Positions 39,688-53,570 of a stretch of DNA of 64,000 bases are shown piece by piece (position 1 is the stretch's first letter; every line of letters begins with the position of its first letter). The stretch is from Patagioenas fasciata. Taxonomy: Eukaryota; Chordata; Aves; Columbiformes; Columbidae. The translations under genes and the position numbers were made by a program. The notes under the pieces are model-generated. The model saw nothing but the letters and a program-made list of their open reading frames with translations. It was not told where the DNA came from and did not search any database. Where the stretch lies: positions 62,330,001 to 62,394,000 of the forward strand of contig NC_092520.1 of assembly GCF_037038585.1 (NCBI RefSeq), written 5' to 3'.

Positions 39688-42630
39688 CCCTGAAATCCTG
39701 AGCTGTAAGCAAAATTATTATGGGAAGCCACCAGAGAACCTTCCCTGCCTGAGGCAGGGTTTCCCCCCTAGATGAGTATCAGGAGACAGGATGGAGACTG
39801 GGAGGTGATGCAGACCTGGGCCTTTGTCCGTCACCTTCCACACAGTCAGAAGGTGATGGGAGCGTCCATGCAATGAACCCAGGGCTTGGAAAGCGTCCTG
39901 GTCCCACAGTTCATACATGAGATTTGGGAGACAGATCCTGCTCAGAACCAAAAAAGTTTGAGCTTAAGCAAATACTTTACAACACCTCCACAGAGAATGA
40001 TTAAAACATCTTACCCTTTCCTCTGGTACACAATCATCTCTCCAGATAATGTTTAGAACAGTACTCCTAGCCAGCTCGTTAACCACCATGAGCCAAGCTC
40101 TCATTAACCTCCTTGGGACTGTAGGCTTGCAACCCATAGCTATGCTTGGCACAGTGGTTACTGTCTGAAAGCCAGATTCACATATTTAGCAAGATGCCCT
40201 TTCCCTGATGATTTCAACACCTTTGTCCACTTCAGCCTTAATACTTACCACTCTACAGCAAACCAATAAGTATCCTTGAAAACAGCCACTCTAACACAAT
40301 CCCCCAACAGACATTTCCTACTATTCCTTCAATAAACAGACAAACCACCAATAACCAAAAAAAAATGATGTTTCAAAGAACGTATTTGTAGATTTCTTAT
40401 TTACAAACTGGATTGCATTCTCCCTTGCATCAACTGCAGTTCTGAGAAATCCTAGAAAAAAGAACATTATGTTGCATTTTTGCAACATACACAGGCACCT
40501 GTAACTTCCTGCTCTGAATTTAACCTCAAGATGGATTAACTTCTCTTTCTGAAGCTGATATGGATTGTATCGCATACAGAATCTAATACTAAGCTAAGAT
40601 GTGAAAGGAGAGGAAGTATTTTACCACATGGGCATCAAAAATATCATCCACGTATCAGTCCTGAAGGCTAACCGCTACTCCACTGGAAAACATAGGCAAA
40701 AAGTTTACTGTTTAGAGAAGTACTTCTGATGGTTAAAACCTATCTTCTGAGAACATCAGTTTAAAAACTGGAAGTTGGTCATAAAATAACTTGTGATAGC
40801 AGAAAGCATACAGAGCAATTACCTCCTCTGTCTTACTCGTATTACATTTTACTTTCTTTTTCAAGCAAGAAACACAGGTTGTACTAAAATGAGATTGTTC
40901 CCAGTGCCAGTGAATGTGCCTTGAATCCTCCGCATCCAATAACTTACTGCAGACCTAAAGTGAAGCAAGTGCACATTCATTAGCTCTGCAAGACCAAAGA
41001 GATGCTAATGTAGCTAAAGAAGGAGAATGCAAAATACAAAGTTCTACCTACCCTAAGGAACAAGCAAGAATATACCTGAGACGTGCAGTAACTCTCAGCT
41101 TAGAAAACAGCACTTATTTCATTGTTTTCCAGCCATGAGATGTGCAATACAAAATGTTCCCTTCCCCAAGAAAAAAAAAAATAAAAAGAAAAATACTATG
41201 CTGTCAGAGCAGTGTGCTTTCACAGCACTTTTCTCAAAACTTCAAACAGACTTCAGAAAATACAGATCAAAAAAATTAGCACCATTTATGTGCAATATTG
41301 CTAACTCCAGAGCAAGATTCTTCTGTAATTAGAAGAGCTCTCAGTAAATATTTATACAAACAGAGCTGCACTCTACAGTCTCATCAGTTCTAGTTTGGTT
41401 CTTTTTTCCTCATCTCACAAGTACTCTCACACAAGTGTCTTTGTTTTGTTTTCCACTCCCCTGATTTGTTGCTGGGTAAACATATTTATAAACAACTGAT
41501 GATGCTTAATTTTCTTAAAAAGGTTGTCAGTGTATAATACAGCATTTAAAAAAAAATGTTTTACTTATATCAGTATATCTGAGCACACAACTGTAGGATT
41601 GGGACTCATCTTTTTGAAATTGTATTGTGCTGCCACGAGTGTTTCTATAAAACAGATTTAAAACCATCTTTGTCACCCAAAACTGGATACATAAGACCTC
41701 AGCTCTAATCCCACAATACTCAGCAGAGAATTCCCCTAGACTTCAGAGAGGCTTTCCAGTACACGAAGATATGTGTGTCTTTTCTCCCATTGCCAGCATC
41801 CCCGCTCTTAAAGCTGCTTAGGACATCTCAAATAGGTGTGACGAACACTTTGGGCTATCACATTAAGGAACTGTAAGTTCCTGTAGCATACTGTGCAGTA
41901 GGTTAAGACTTTATAAAGGTAAGATGCTGTGCTAGAAGGATGCTCCGTGAAGAACAGAAAGGAAAGATCGCAGACAACGCTCATGAAGAAATACCTTGCA
42001 AAATATCAGTATTTCCCCTGAGGCGTCTGCACCTTTAAAAGGCCAGGTTTACTTCCAAGTGCTCAGGCCCCGATATCGCTCAGTATTTCATGTATTGTGA
42101 TTGACCAGGAAATACACTGAAAAGCGTTCAGCCAACAATGCAGCAGCTGCATAGCAAGAGAAAACACAAATCCCTTTTAATTTCACATTTACTGAACAAG
42201 TACAATACATCATCAACTAAGTAGAGAGCACAGTCTAGGTCAGGCAGGAATACTTTGTTAGCTACGCCAGCTGATCCACATATGAATATCAGTCTCATTT
42301 CTAGACCTTCTGCTTAAAATAGACTCCACACAGTTCAATCTCACCAAACCACAGACCTCTAGATGTTAGATGTTCCATTTATGCCAAGCGTATAGGTTCT
42401 CTCTGTAGTCAGGGAAGACAAAGAGGTCTGTACCCATCTCCAAGTCTGTCTTCGACCAGCTTCTTCCATACATAAAAGGCACTTGTATCCTTCCAGTGAC
42501 TACTTATGGAAGGCGGGTCCTTATTTTAAGAGGACTGTTCCAATAGGCTCCTAATAAGGTGCAAATCAGGTGTTTAGAAACTGAGCCAAACCTCTCAGTT
42601 CTACATAAAGTGCAGGAATATTTGCTCAAT

Positions 42631-42675
42631 TAAAAAAAAAAAAAAAAAAACCCACCAAAAAAAAAACAACAAACC
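42631..42675 (+). repeat. Poly-A/A-rich tract in IRS2 intron
   Basis: A run of about 18 A, then ACC/AAC-rich DNA. Possibly an old A-rich tail, but no attached element is recognised. Confidence 0.8.
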
Positions 42676-44391
42676 ACCACATATATGGAAATCTAAACCA
42701 GGAACACGGACCCTTGGTGTGTACTGGAGACACTTGCACTGGAATCCGTGATGCAGCGGGAATCAAGCAGCTTCACTCAGAACACCTACGTTAAGGTGCC
42801 CTGAGACTTTCGAGTCGTGTGGCCTCAGACGAGGATATTTCTGCCTATTACTTATAGTCCCGTGTCCAACAGGCCAAATCACAAACAATCCTGTCTGCGC
42901 TGAACAATCCTACCAAAACTTTTCTGCAGCAATCACAAGATGCCTGTTTACGAGGAAGAAAAACAGACCAAGCTGAAGCACTAATAAAAGGCACGACAAT
43001 TTGACAATGCCTCTTGCCTCTCCAACTGTCATCAAAGAAGTAAAGCAAAAAAGCCAGATCCCACCTATGCTTGAGACAACAGACCACAGATGCACTTTCC
43101 TGTAGAACAGGAACAGGACTTGGGCAAAGTCACTTAACCATTTCCATAAAACACACGTAAAATAAGCCCAGCATGACAGGCTGTGCCTGGTTCCTCCACA
43201 TCACAGCTTTCCAAATTACAGCCTATGGACTACTTTATCAGAAGTCCTTATTTCCACTAGCTATTTTTAATTAAAGTACATTGGAAAAATTAATTGAAGT
43301 AATTAATTATAACTATTCCAGAAAGATATTACGTGGTCACAAATGGCCCAAAAAGGGACCTCAGACAATACATGAGAAAGAAGAGAAATTGTTCCAAGCC
43401 TCCCTATTAATATCACATTGCTGCTATGAAAAATCTTGGAAACCTCTGTCAAATTAAAAGTTACCACATTACTTAAGCAGAAAAGTTGAAGGAACTGAAA
43501 TTCAGACTTAGAAGACAGATGGCAATGCTGTTCATTACGACAGTTACAGTCATAGCCCCACAATGCTATATCCTGTGCTGATATGGGTATCACTTATTTC
43601 CAATGTTTTTCTTAAATTAGATCACGGAACTTGGACAAGTGTTTCCTGTTCCTGGATAAACTGACAAATAACAAATATAATTCTTTCAGCATGGTGCTTT
43701 TTTTAACTGATGAGACAACAGACCTTTATGTATCAAATGCACTTTATTCCCCTTTTCCAGGTAAGAATTTTCTTTGTTTATATCTGATGCAAATAACAAG
43801 GTAATGTATTTGGAGACATAGCAAAATGTGAAATGTTTCTTAAGACTACAGAAGCAAGATAAAGATTCTAGTCAGGTACACACACACAAACCTGCAGCTA
43901 CACCAATATGAGTAACATAAACCCACTTCACAGTCAAAAAAAAATAATAACGGGTTTACATTATTAACCAAAACAAACAAACAAAAAAAGCAAATAAGAA
44001 TTCAAGATATAGTTTCAATAACAGACTTGTTGGTCTACTATTTTGGCACCTTCAGCAGAACTTAATAGAACTTTGCCTCCAGAGTGGAATGAAGAAAAGT
44101 CGGCTGCTCAGGTAGCCCTTTACAAAATGTAAAGTAAAATGCCTCAAGAAGGCAAGTGAAAAAATCAGTACCCAATTAACGGGGCTGGGATCTAAAGCAA
44201 ACTAACAGGAAATACTTAAAACATCTTCAGAGTTAAGATACCTGACTAAGGATGAGACACACACACTTCATTCCACTCGGGTGGAAAGTCTAACGTTGTC
44301 TCATACACATCAACCCTCAAAAGAGCTCAGTGTTTCCTGGGTACATGTTATAAAGTCCCAGCACTTTTATTTTTTGGGGGTTTTTTGTTTT

Positions 44392-44487
44392 TTGTTGTTG
44401 TTGGGGTTTTTGTTGTTGTTGTTGTTGTTTTGTCTTTGTTGTTGTTGTTGTTGTTGTTGTTTTTGTTGTTGTTTGTTGTTTTTTTAA
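44392..44487 (+). repeat. (TTG)n-rich low-complexity tract
   Basis: Interrupted TTG triplets with T-runs in the IRS2 intron; A/C-rich on the transcribed sense strand. Confidence 0.9.
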
Positions 44488-44725
44488 CTCCAGCATTCTG
44501 CTTCTCCTACGCTTAAGGAAGGACACAGAGCAAGCTGCACTATAACAACATAGAAGTTATTAGTGAAAATCAATAGAGTCATACCATTTGGCAAAGTAAA
44601 AGTAAGTAGAATACAAGTCTCAATCTATGTGACCAAAAATATCATGTAAATAATTCTCAAGATGTTTTTTTTTTTTAATAGTATGGTTGAAACACTGGAA
44701 AAGCTACACCAGCCAATCTATGAGT

Positions 44726-44763
44726 ACAAACAAAATGGAAAACACACAAACAAAATGGAAAAC
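44726..44763 (+). repeat. 20-bp tandem duplication
   Basis: ACAAACAAAATGGAAAAC occurs twice with period 20. Small local duplication. Confidence 0.85.
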
Positions 44764-46640
44764 ATCTACTGAGGAGGGAAAGGAATCACACATGTTGTAG
44801 TATCTTCTCCTCATATGACAACATAACATCCACAAAACTAGCATGGCCAGTTAACGCTTGCCTTATTCATGACAAATGAAGCAGCCTGAAGACTTTGCGC
44901 ATGATTTCAGACTCAGAGGAGATTTTCTCAGTGACCTCTGGTAAAGACTCCACAGAATAGCAGCGGGGTCTCTGAACACCCTGCACAGCCCATTCCCAGC
45001 TCCCCCACATTCAGGCTCACCAGCCTGACCCTGCTCGCTCAGGCTGCACTATCTCAGGATCTATCGTTTCCACTCCCTCGCATAGGCTAGCATACATTTA
45101 TTAAAATAGAAGTCCATCAATTTATTTCCTGAGGGCTGAATTCTAGTTCTACTAAAAATCAATAACAAGAGAGTCCAGCTATTTCACTACTATCAAGTTG
45201 TGGGTTTTAATCCTTTTGCTTGTTTTGTGTTTAAATAACAGATGTTACCATACCTTACAAAGCTTTTAGTTTACTGTCACTTGAACATTCATACTAATGG
45301 AACGAAATTAAGAGAGGACCTGGACTAGAAATCACTTATAATGCTGAAATACATCAGTACATTTGTATCTGGAAACCATCCTATTTGTGGACATTCAACA
45401 ACTGAATACTACCAATTTATTTATTTAGAATCTACTATTTTTTTAAAATACACAAGTGAAAAGCTGATCTTGACAGGACTTTCATTTGACATTCAAAGAT
45501 TAAAAAAGAACAGTGTAATAAGTTACATTCCTGTAGATATCCAAATGAAAGCGCTGGTTTTGGTGCATGTTAGAATCTCTTGTTGATATTTCTGAGAGCA
45601 ACTACTAGACTATTAGGATTAGGAAGTCCTGAGAACTAACCATTTCAGGTTTATGGCCAATTCTGTCAAGTATTGTGTGCCTCAGGATTTTATTTATTAT
45701 TTATTTTCCTAATGCTCCTCCACATAGTCACTTCTCTATAACTATTGTCAAAAGTCCTAAGCACTAATTATGTAACTTAATCATTGAGTGAATTAAATAC
45801 CCCTGCTTTAAGTTATGAAAGTTTGATTCCAAATCCAAACATAAATGTTCCAAGTTTTATGCTAGATCAAAACTAATAATAATTTTATTATAAAGTGACT
45901 TCTCATAGTTCACAAACAACTTGAATATTAATCACCATTACAAATTTTTATCAAGCTTCTGTACAAGATTGTTACAACAAACATGTAACTTTTCTTTCAC
46001 TTATGTTAAAGAGCCAGTGTTATTATGCTTGTACCTCATTAATTTTGGCATAAACTTTTTGCCCAGGACTGACACCTGTTGTAAAAGATTCAGGTCCACC
46101 CTCCTGTGAATTTTTCCAAATGTTCATGTTGTAAAAATGAATGATGCTACAACCCAAACAAGTGCAACTGCCTTGAAGAAGAATTCTACCTCAACCTTCC
46201 AGATCCAAATCTCATAATTCCCTCACAACTTGACTATTTTGGTATCTGTGAAAATTTTGTTTGGACACATCACCTGACATTAGGTCTGCCTTTTCAAGCA
46301 AATTAAAACAACTCGCTGGAGTTTGAAAAAATTAGAATCGGAGAAGCTGGTAAAATGACTGCAGAAGAAATTCACACCATAACTTCTTAATAATTCAAGC
46401 ACTTGAGAGACCACGGTAGTTGAAGGAGTCAGCTTGGTGATGTAAAGGGGTTTTGCACTAACTAGCAAACCCATGAGGTTTGCATCGATTTGTTAACACT
46501 ATTCTTCTTTTAGATAATGCTAGAATGTAGCATTACTAGTTATTGCAAATAACTTTCTATAGCCTCAGTTATGTCCACCAGTGAAGACAGACTAAGCCAG
46601 CATCATTATTGTTTTCTTGTTCTTGAGTAAGTGTTCAACA

Positions 46641-46689
46641 CTCGATGATCCTTGCGGGTCACTTCCAACTCAGGACATTTTATGACTCG
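46641..46689 (+). mobile_element. CR1-like 3' tail, short
   Basis: CGATGATCCTTGCGGGTCAC and TTCCAACTCAGGACATT with a degenerate TATGACT end match the tail of a CR1 subfamily. Only about 50 bp is recognisable. Confidence 0.75.
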
Positions 46690-47429
46690 GGGAACACTAC
46701 TCTGTCTCCTATATATGAGTTCAGCCTAACTCTCCCCAAAAAGACTGTCAGATGTCTTGTTCAATCAGTCTTTTGACTTCCAATGAGGAAAACACTAGAT
46801 TCAAAGAAAAAAATATTTAAAAAAAAAAAAATCTTCTGAATTCTCATTCCATGCACTAATTTCACAATGTTTCCCGATTTAATGACGAGTTAAACTGGAC
46901 ATCAGGACTGTCTTCAACACTATTTTAGAATAATATATTGTCTGGGAGGACAAGAGGCAAGTCTAAAATGGCTTAGATTTTATTTTGTTGACATGATTTT
47001 ACCACTGTTACTGGAAGGATTTATTGATTTGTCTTTTGACTGAAGAGAAGCAAAGTTCTCTGCCTCAAGCCACACTTCGAGTATTGTGCTTAGTCTACTT
47101 TAAACTGCCTGTGAAACAGATTTGGAAATTGAGACCCAATGGAACAATAAGTTTCACACTTTACACTCATCATCACAGCACATATCAAACACATTTTACT
47201 GAAGCATCACTCGGAAAAGCTTGGAAAATTCTCCACTGTTCTCTACTGTTTCTAAGAAACTTCTGCTGTTTCTGGTATCAGCAAGTTTGCTATTTTGGCA
47301 TCACACTAAAGCCCCAGTGCCTCCATTTCTGACCCCTTCAAACAAAAACAAGCTGCTCAACAATGTCTAATCCGTGCGTCATGTAATCCTGCTTAATGCT
47401 CTACAAACTCTGGGTAATATTTGGGTAGT

Positions 47430-48120
47430 TTTTAAATTTAGCAAAGAACATCCTGGCCTACTTCAAAGACACTCTCGCCTTGGGTAGCGTCCCCTAGAAA
47501 CATCGCCCACACTCCTTTCGAACAAGAAAAACAAACACACATGAACGCGTAAGAGAAATTAAGTGATCCCGGTGTAACGACATAACAAAAACATATAATA
47601 TTACAAATCAAACGACTGAAAGAGAAACGCATTATGCAAGCAAACGCACCATCATAAGCAATTAACGAGATAACTCTAAGACACCGCTTTGGCCCCATTT
47701 AACAGCACGAGACAGACCCCTGTGCAAGTACATGTGGCCTCGGCTCCCAGGGAGAGCAGGCCAGAGGCACTGCGCCGGCCTTCCTCCCATCGACACCGAG
47801 CCATTGTAATTCCTCAGTATTGCCACCCCGACTGCCCTTCCTAAGATTTCTGGGACCCTGGCTGAAGGACAAACATGTTCCTATTTTGTTTAGGCTGTCA
47901 GGCAGACAGTCTCCGATCATTAGCCTCTTGTCAGCGGCAGTGCTGGGGTAGATTACTAGTGCGGTAGTGCTTGTCATGGCAGGTGCATGGCCCTGGGGCT
48001 GCCATCTGCCAGGAAGGAAGTGTTCTCCTCTAGGATGCTGATGAGATTGACAAATAATGTAAACAAAACACTGAATCATTCCTAATCTATGGAACAAAGC
48101 TATTGCATTACCCTTCTGCA
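47430..48120. promoter_or_regulatory. GC-richer intronic segment, candidate regulatory element
   Basis: Stands out from the AT-rich intron by higher GC and scattered CpGs. It contains a forkhead consensus TGTAAACA (48058-48065) and an E-box CAGGTG at about 47,980. No coding match. Enhancer role is a guess from composition and motifs. Confidence 0.25.
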
Positions 48121-51100
48121 GCGTAGATGTTAGGATTGGAGGTGGGGGCTTAGGTCTGGGGCTTGGGGTTTGTTTTAATTATTTCTGTGATTGCATTACT
48201 AAAATAAGAATACACTCTAAAAGTAATTTTTATTTAACCAGGGCAGGTAAATCTGGATTCGAAAACAAAGGAAAAAAAAAAAAAAAATCACCCTAGCATC
48301 AAAGATGTTTGGTTTTGAAAGTGTTTCCTTGCTGTTAACTTGTAATGTACTTCTTTACAAACTGTACTGCCTGTCACTGTGCACAACAACTGGATTTTCA
48401 TTATTATTGGTTTTTATACACCTGTACACAACTTGGGGCCATTATCACTGGTAAAAACTTGAGAACAATGGTTTTGGGAGAGAAAAAAAAAAAAAAAGAA
48501 AAATCCTGGATAGGTAACAGAATTTTGAGTACTGCTTTTGGTCTTTTAAATCGATTTCCAAATAGATTTCTTACAATCAGACTGGGCATCTTTTCTAACC
48601 ACTGCTAGCTGAGTGGCCCGTTTTTCACCTCAGCTACCAAGCAATAGCACAAGTCCATGCAAACATGCATGCACTTACCAACTAGTTGCTGTGATCACAC
48701 CTATTCTTCAGGAAAGTTATTCATTACTGTCTAACTGGCAACACAGAGGAGACTACACAGTGCTGCTGTCTTTGAATGAGCTTCAAATGTTATTTTACAT
48801 GTTAGCACTTCAGCACTCTGTGAAGCGTGTATTTTAGGTGAGCCTATATAAGGATGTAAGCAATCTTTACATTGATTTCTCTGTGCTTTGAATCAAACTT
48901 GCCCAAGGCCTTAAAAGCTTGCTTTAAATATAAGCACAAACCTAAAACTAAGGGGTCCATCCTACCTAAATTAGTGGGGAAACTGCAAACACAATCTAAA
49001 CCAATAATCCAGGTTTCCTCTACAGCTGACAGAGATGCAGGGGAAAATCCATGCTAGCATATAACCCTTATTTAAGAGGTGGCGGAGTCATCCTTGCCAG
49101 CTCTGTTTACTGCTGCTTGTTCTTGAGAGCACCTGGAGGACTGACTCGCCCAAGATGCCCGCATGCTGGATAAAGGCAGCTGAGACAAACACAAGCGTTT
49201 AAAAGAGAAAAAAAGAAAGCCTCAAGAAAAGCTTTCCTTTTAGAAGGCTGCAGGAGAGAACCAGCCTTTCCAACAACCATCAACAAGGGGACTGCTCAGC
49301 TGAACGTGGGTTTTCAAGGCTGCCACTCTTGAACCCTTACACATACACACAAAAGCTTTAAAAGTAACTACATGCCAGGCAACAGACACACAAACAAAAC
49401 ATATCTGAACTTCGGGGTCACTATGTTGTCTTCTAAAAACTCAAGGGATGCTACCCCATTTCCTTGTATGCGTAGATTACGTCTAAGCAAGCATGGTAAG
49501 AAATGACAACAAAAAAACAAAGAGTTGTGAAACCCTCATAATTATACACCCTAATGCATCAAATCAGTCGCTTATACTCACTTAAGAATTACTGTCACAC
49601 ACGCTGTGCCAACATAATGTTAAAACTTTCACAAACTCTGCTGAAGTATAACATTACTAATACACAACACACCTGGACACAAAGAGAAAACATGTGGACA
49701 ACCAGGATGAAAATACACTATACTTGAACAAATTGGGGAAAAAAAAATGCCCCAGGTATAGCCGTTTGTTTATATGATTATTACTTCAAAAAGAAACACA
49801 TTAACGGTGCTTTAGACAAAACGTGATATAAACAGAAAATACCTGGAGGGACTTGTGTTGCCATTTAACTGCTGAATGGGAAGGAAAGTTAGATTACATA
49901 CACTATTTTAATTTTTCTGTGGATGCTTGCTGTGTTCAGCTTTTAAACCACTTCAGCATTCCAGTGTAATTAATGCTATTTAAAAAAATAGTAAATCAAG
50001 TGTAAAGAAAAGCATGTCATTCTCTCCTTATTAAACAAAACAGAAAAAAGCCACCATCTAAAATATGTCCTAATGCTCTTTCTGTTCAAACATTCCTTTA
50101 TCCATTTAACTTACAAGCGAACGTTAGTCTGTGTAGCTATCTTGAAAGAAATCAAGTAATCAGAAGCAATCATCAACCTAAGCATTTCCTCTGCCTTGAG
50201 CAATGACTGTACTGGTTCATTTTAGAACAAACCCACCATTCAACTTGGTCTATAACAATTTATCTTACATGACTCAAAGTAACCATGACATTCTTTCTAT
50301 GAGCAGCATAGCTAAATACAATTTAAAGTATAAAGGAAAATAAAAGTCTAATACATTATACGCATTTTAATATTCTATCTGCCTGTAAAAAGCTGACATC
50401 CGTGTAATCAACATAATTTAAAATATCAAAGACATAATTTAATCTTAGATAACTTCAGTTTACATTTTGTGTTTCACAAATGGCCCTGCTAACCATCTTG
50501 GTTTGATCACCTGTAAAACATAGTCTGAGAAACAAAAAGTACATTTCTAGAGGTAGCAAGAGATACACTTAGACTAAAAAAGTTGACGTTAAGAGGTAAA
50601 AAAGTAAACTACGTAAGGTATTAAAAGCAGTTCAGTTCTTTCTGCTTTAATTTTTATGTTCTCACATATCTTATCAGGAAGAGAAGCTACCGCACTTACA
50701 ACTAATTTATTCAAAAAAGACTATAAAAGAGGTACAGATTTCTAACAAAACATAGAGGGTTTTTAATATTTTTAAGAAGTCATTTAAAAACGAATACAAG
50801 ATTTCTACAAGACAAATATTCTGATGTTGCTCTGAGAACAAATACTTCATAGCAGTTGGCATATTAGAGGGGAAGAAAAAACGTTAATAATATAATTCAC
50901 TGTGCAAAGTAATCCCACAGAAAAAGGAAACAAGTGTTATGTCTTCAGTAATCTAAAATGCCATTAGAAAGACACAGGAAGAGATTTCTCAAGATAGGCT
51001 TTTTATTGTTAAGGTGCAATCATAAAACCCTCACAAAAGAGCTAATTGACAAGGCAGTGGGTTATTATTATCAAAAATCACCTTATTATGATCTTAAGTA

Positions 51101-52924
51101 GATGCATGACAGATGTTGACTTCTTTAAGTAAATCAAGACAAAAGAAACTAGCACAGGAGGAAAACAACCTTCAGGTTTTTTTGCACCATTACACATAGT
51201 ATCTGTTCAATTTCAGAAAATGAGACCAACTACTAGAAACATTTACAAGTTACAGAGCATTTTGTTAACGGAAAAGGAAATAAAATTAAAGACAATCCAC
51301 CCAAGTCTGGTGTTTTCCATTAAGCAAAACTACCTATTACACACTCACTAATTTTAATGGGAATTTAACTTAAGAATTTCAGGATGATGCACAAAGAGTA
51401 AAATCTTAACCCCACCAAAATATAAACAAAACTCCCATTTGACTTCAACAGAACTAAGATCCACCATAAAAAGTCACATCATTATTGGGAGTAACCTGTC
51501 ATAAATATACTGGAATAATTAACTTACACTATATGAGAAAAACAAGTGTACAAGTCTCCATAAATAATGAAAACCATACACAGTTCATACGTTTTTAAGC
51601 AAAAAAAGTGGTCATAATTTAAGAAAAAAGGCTAATTATCAGCAAGTAACAACTTTTAACCAACCAGTAACAGTTAATTTTATTTACATGTTAGATGAAG
51701 GCAAGTATTTCACCAATTCTTAAATATTTGCACACTTTCAGAACACAATAAAACTAAACAAAACGATAACGTCAAGCAACCTTTTAATTTTTCCGTTTTG
51801 ACAGCAGCTGTAGATGCACTCGCTTGCTCTTGCCACCACAGGGTAACATGGACAGAGATTTACAAAAGCACAGCACTCCCTACAAGTTACTGGCAGCAGA
51901 GACACAAGCGACACGTGAGAACCAGCCACGTCTAAACACCACAGATAATTTCCCTTAAAATACTTATCCACATGGAAACACATCTACTGCTACAGACCTT
52001 CAGGAAGAATTCCAACTGTTTTTTTTTACATGTATTTTCCAGAAATCGAAATATTAACTTACTGTGAAGGTAAACACAAGCAGCTCATTTGTATACCCTG
52101 TATCTCTGAGATTCCTCTGTTCTAAATATGTAATATATATGGATTGTCCATTGGTCTAAAATTGCTAGAAACCTCTCAGTTTTCCAAGAAGTTTTGAAGA
52201 AACTAAGCTTCTCGCTGTGCTAATATAGTTAGAAACAAAATCTGAAAAGTGCAAACAACTAAGTAAACAATGCTGATTATATATAAGCTATCACTTGTGC
52301 AAACCAATAATTTTTACAAAATCAGATTCTCCCACATCTACCTGAACTACTACTGTGCTAAAATAATCTTCCTTATGCTCAAAATACAGTTTTCTTTAAC
52401 TTGCATATGTCTTTCTCTGTAGAACATGAAATTCTGAGCAGTCTCCCAACTCACAATGTTTGAAATTCAAAAACACTGGCACAATGCTTTGTGATCTCTT
52501 GAAGAGTTGCAGAAGTCGTTCTGTAAACAAACCTCAGTTGTGAAATCCCAACGAAAACCAAAAGAGAAACTAGGAAATCTGCGAAAGTTAACGACCTGGT
52601 TTGATTTTTTGACATATTTCTCTTTTCCCATGCTATGACTTTTCCAGTTTATCCGCCACAAGCGCAACTAACCTGAAACCCTGGTTTTGGCACTTAACCC
52701 TGCACACTGCTGACTGATGATGCTTGTCTGCATTTTTTTCCTTACCACCTTGGCCCAATGTTGGCGAAATTCATTCCCAAGCCCCCCAACCCTGCCCGTG
52801 CATTTCCCAGGGAAGGAGGGTGCTGGAGAAGACAGCCTTGCCTCCTACAGAGAGATTAAATCTCAATGAGCTTCCCCACTGCTTTTCTCAATACGATCTG
52901 CATTTAAGAGCTTATGAGGAAGAG
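48121..52924. other. IRS2 intron interior, no exon seen
   Basis: Very AT-rich, with poly-A runs at 48,271 and 48,483. No CR1 or LTR copy and no coding signal. Confidence 0.6.
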
Positions 52925-53570
52925 GAAAAATAAATACGCGCGCCAATCAAATATTCGAGTAAGCCTACAAACACCCTTCGACAAATCTGTAGCAGGAGTG
53001 AACCCTCCCCTCTGTACGCCGCGTACCAAATTAACACGACTGCGTTTATCGCGTTATCCTTTTGTTTACTGGATGGGAAGGAGACGCAGTCGGTTCCCCC
53101 TGCTTTTCTGTCTCTTCCATTCCAGCTCTTCGCCTGGATGGCGACTGCACTCCCATCCACTCCAGCTTTTCTGAGTAACCGGTGCTCGCTCCCCTCCCCC
53201 TGCCCGCCCCCCCTCCCCAGCCCCGCCTCAGGGTCAGCAGTTTGGGGAATGTTGTGGAAATAAAACAGCTCCTTCCCAACATGGGGCTTGCTTTTGCAGT
53301 TGGGGCTGTAGGTGGCTCGAGAATAACTCTTTTCTGTGAAAAAAAATACATCAGTTTGCAAAGCCAGGGGTGGGAAGGACAGCTTGATGGGGAGAAGGAG
53401 AGCACTGACCGCCGCGTCCCCACCAGTCCAGGTCCAGCCGCAGGGATACTGAAAAGGACCCCAGCAAAACAGCCAAATAACGCTCTGCCCTCAACCCTTC
53501 CCGTCATTCAGAATAAGCGTTCATCCTTTCAAACTTTGGCATTTCATTCAACAATCCTCTCGTCTTAATT
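52925..53570. promoter_or_regulatory. CpG-rich intronic segment 1.4-2.0 kb after exon 1
   Basis: Within AT-rich intron DNA, about 52,936-53,060 holds 12 CpGs in about 125 bp, including a CGCGCG run and a CCAAT box (52943-52947, plus strand). It continues into a C-rich block and GC-rich DNA to about 53,520. This could be an enhancer, an alternative promoter or an unmethylated shore. Open frames on both strands here match no known family. Confidence 0.4.
53191..53224 (-). other. G-quadruplex-prone block in IRS2 pre-mRNA
   Basis: The plus strand has six C-runs of 3-7 bases separated by 1-2 bases. The transcribed RNA sense strand (minus) therefore has six close G-runs, well above the four needed for a quadruplex. 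It lies 1.7 kb after the donor. Confidence 0.6.

Larger units (their letters stand above)
35282..46640. other. IRS2 intron interior, no exon seen
   Basis: AT-rich DNA with the LTR remnant, the A-rich run at 42.6 kb and the (TTG)n tract at 44.4 kb. A modest CpG cluster lies at about 42,700-42,860. No recognised RNA gene. Confidence 0.6.

Noticed and set aside
52912..53568. Open frames of 130-150 codons in the CpG-rich intronic segment
   Set aside because: Overlapping frames on both strands with no recognised domain; composition-driven.
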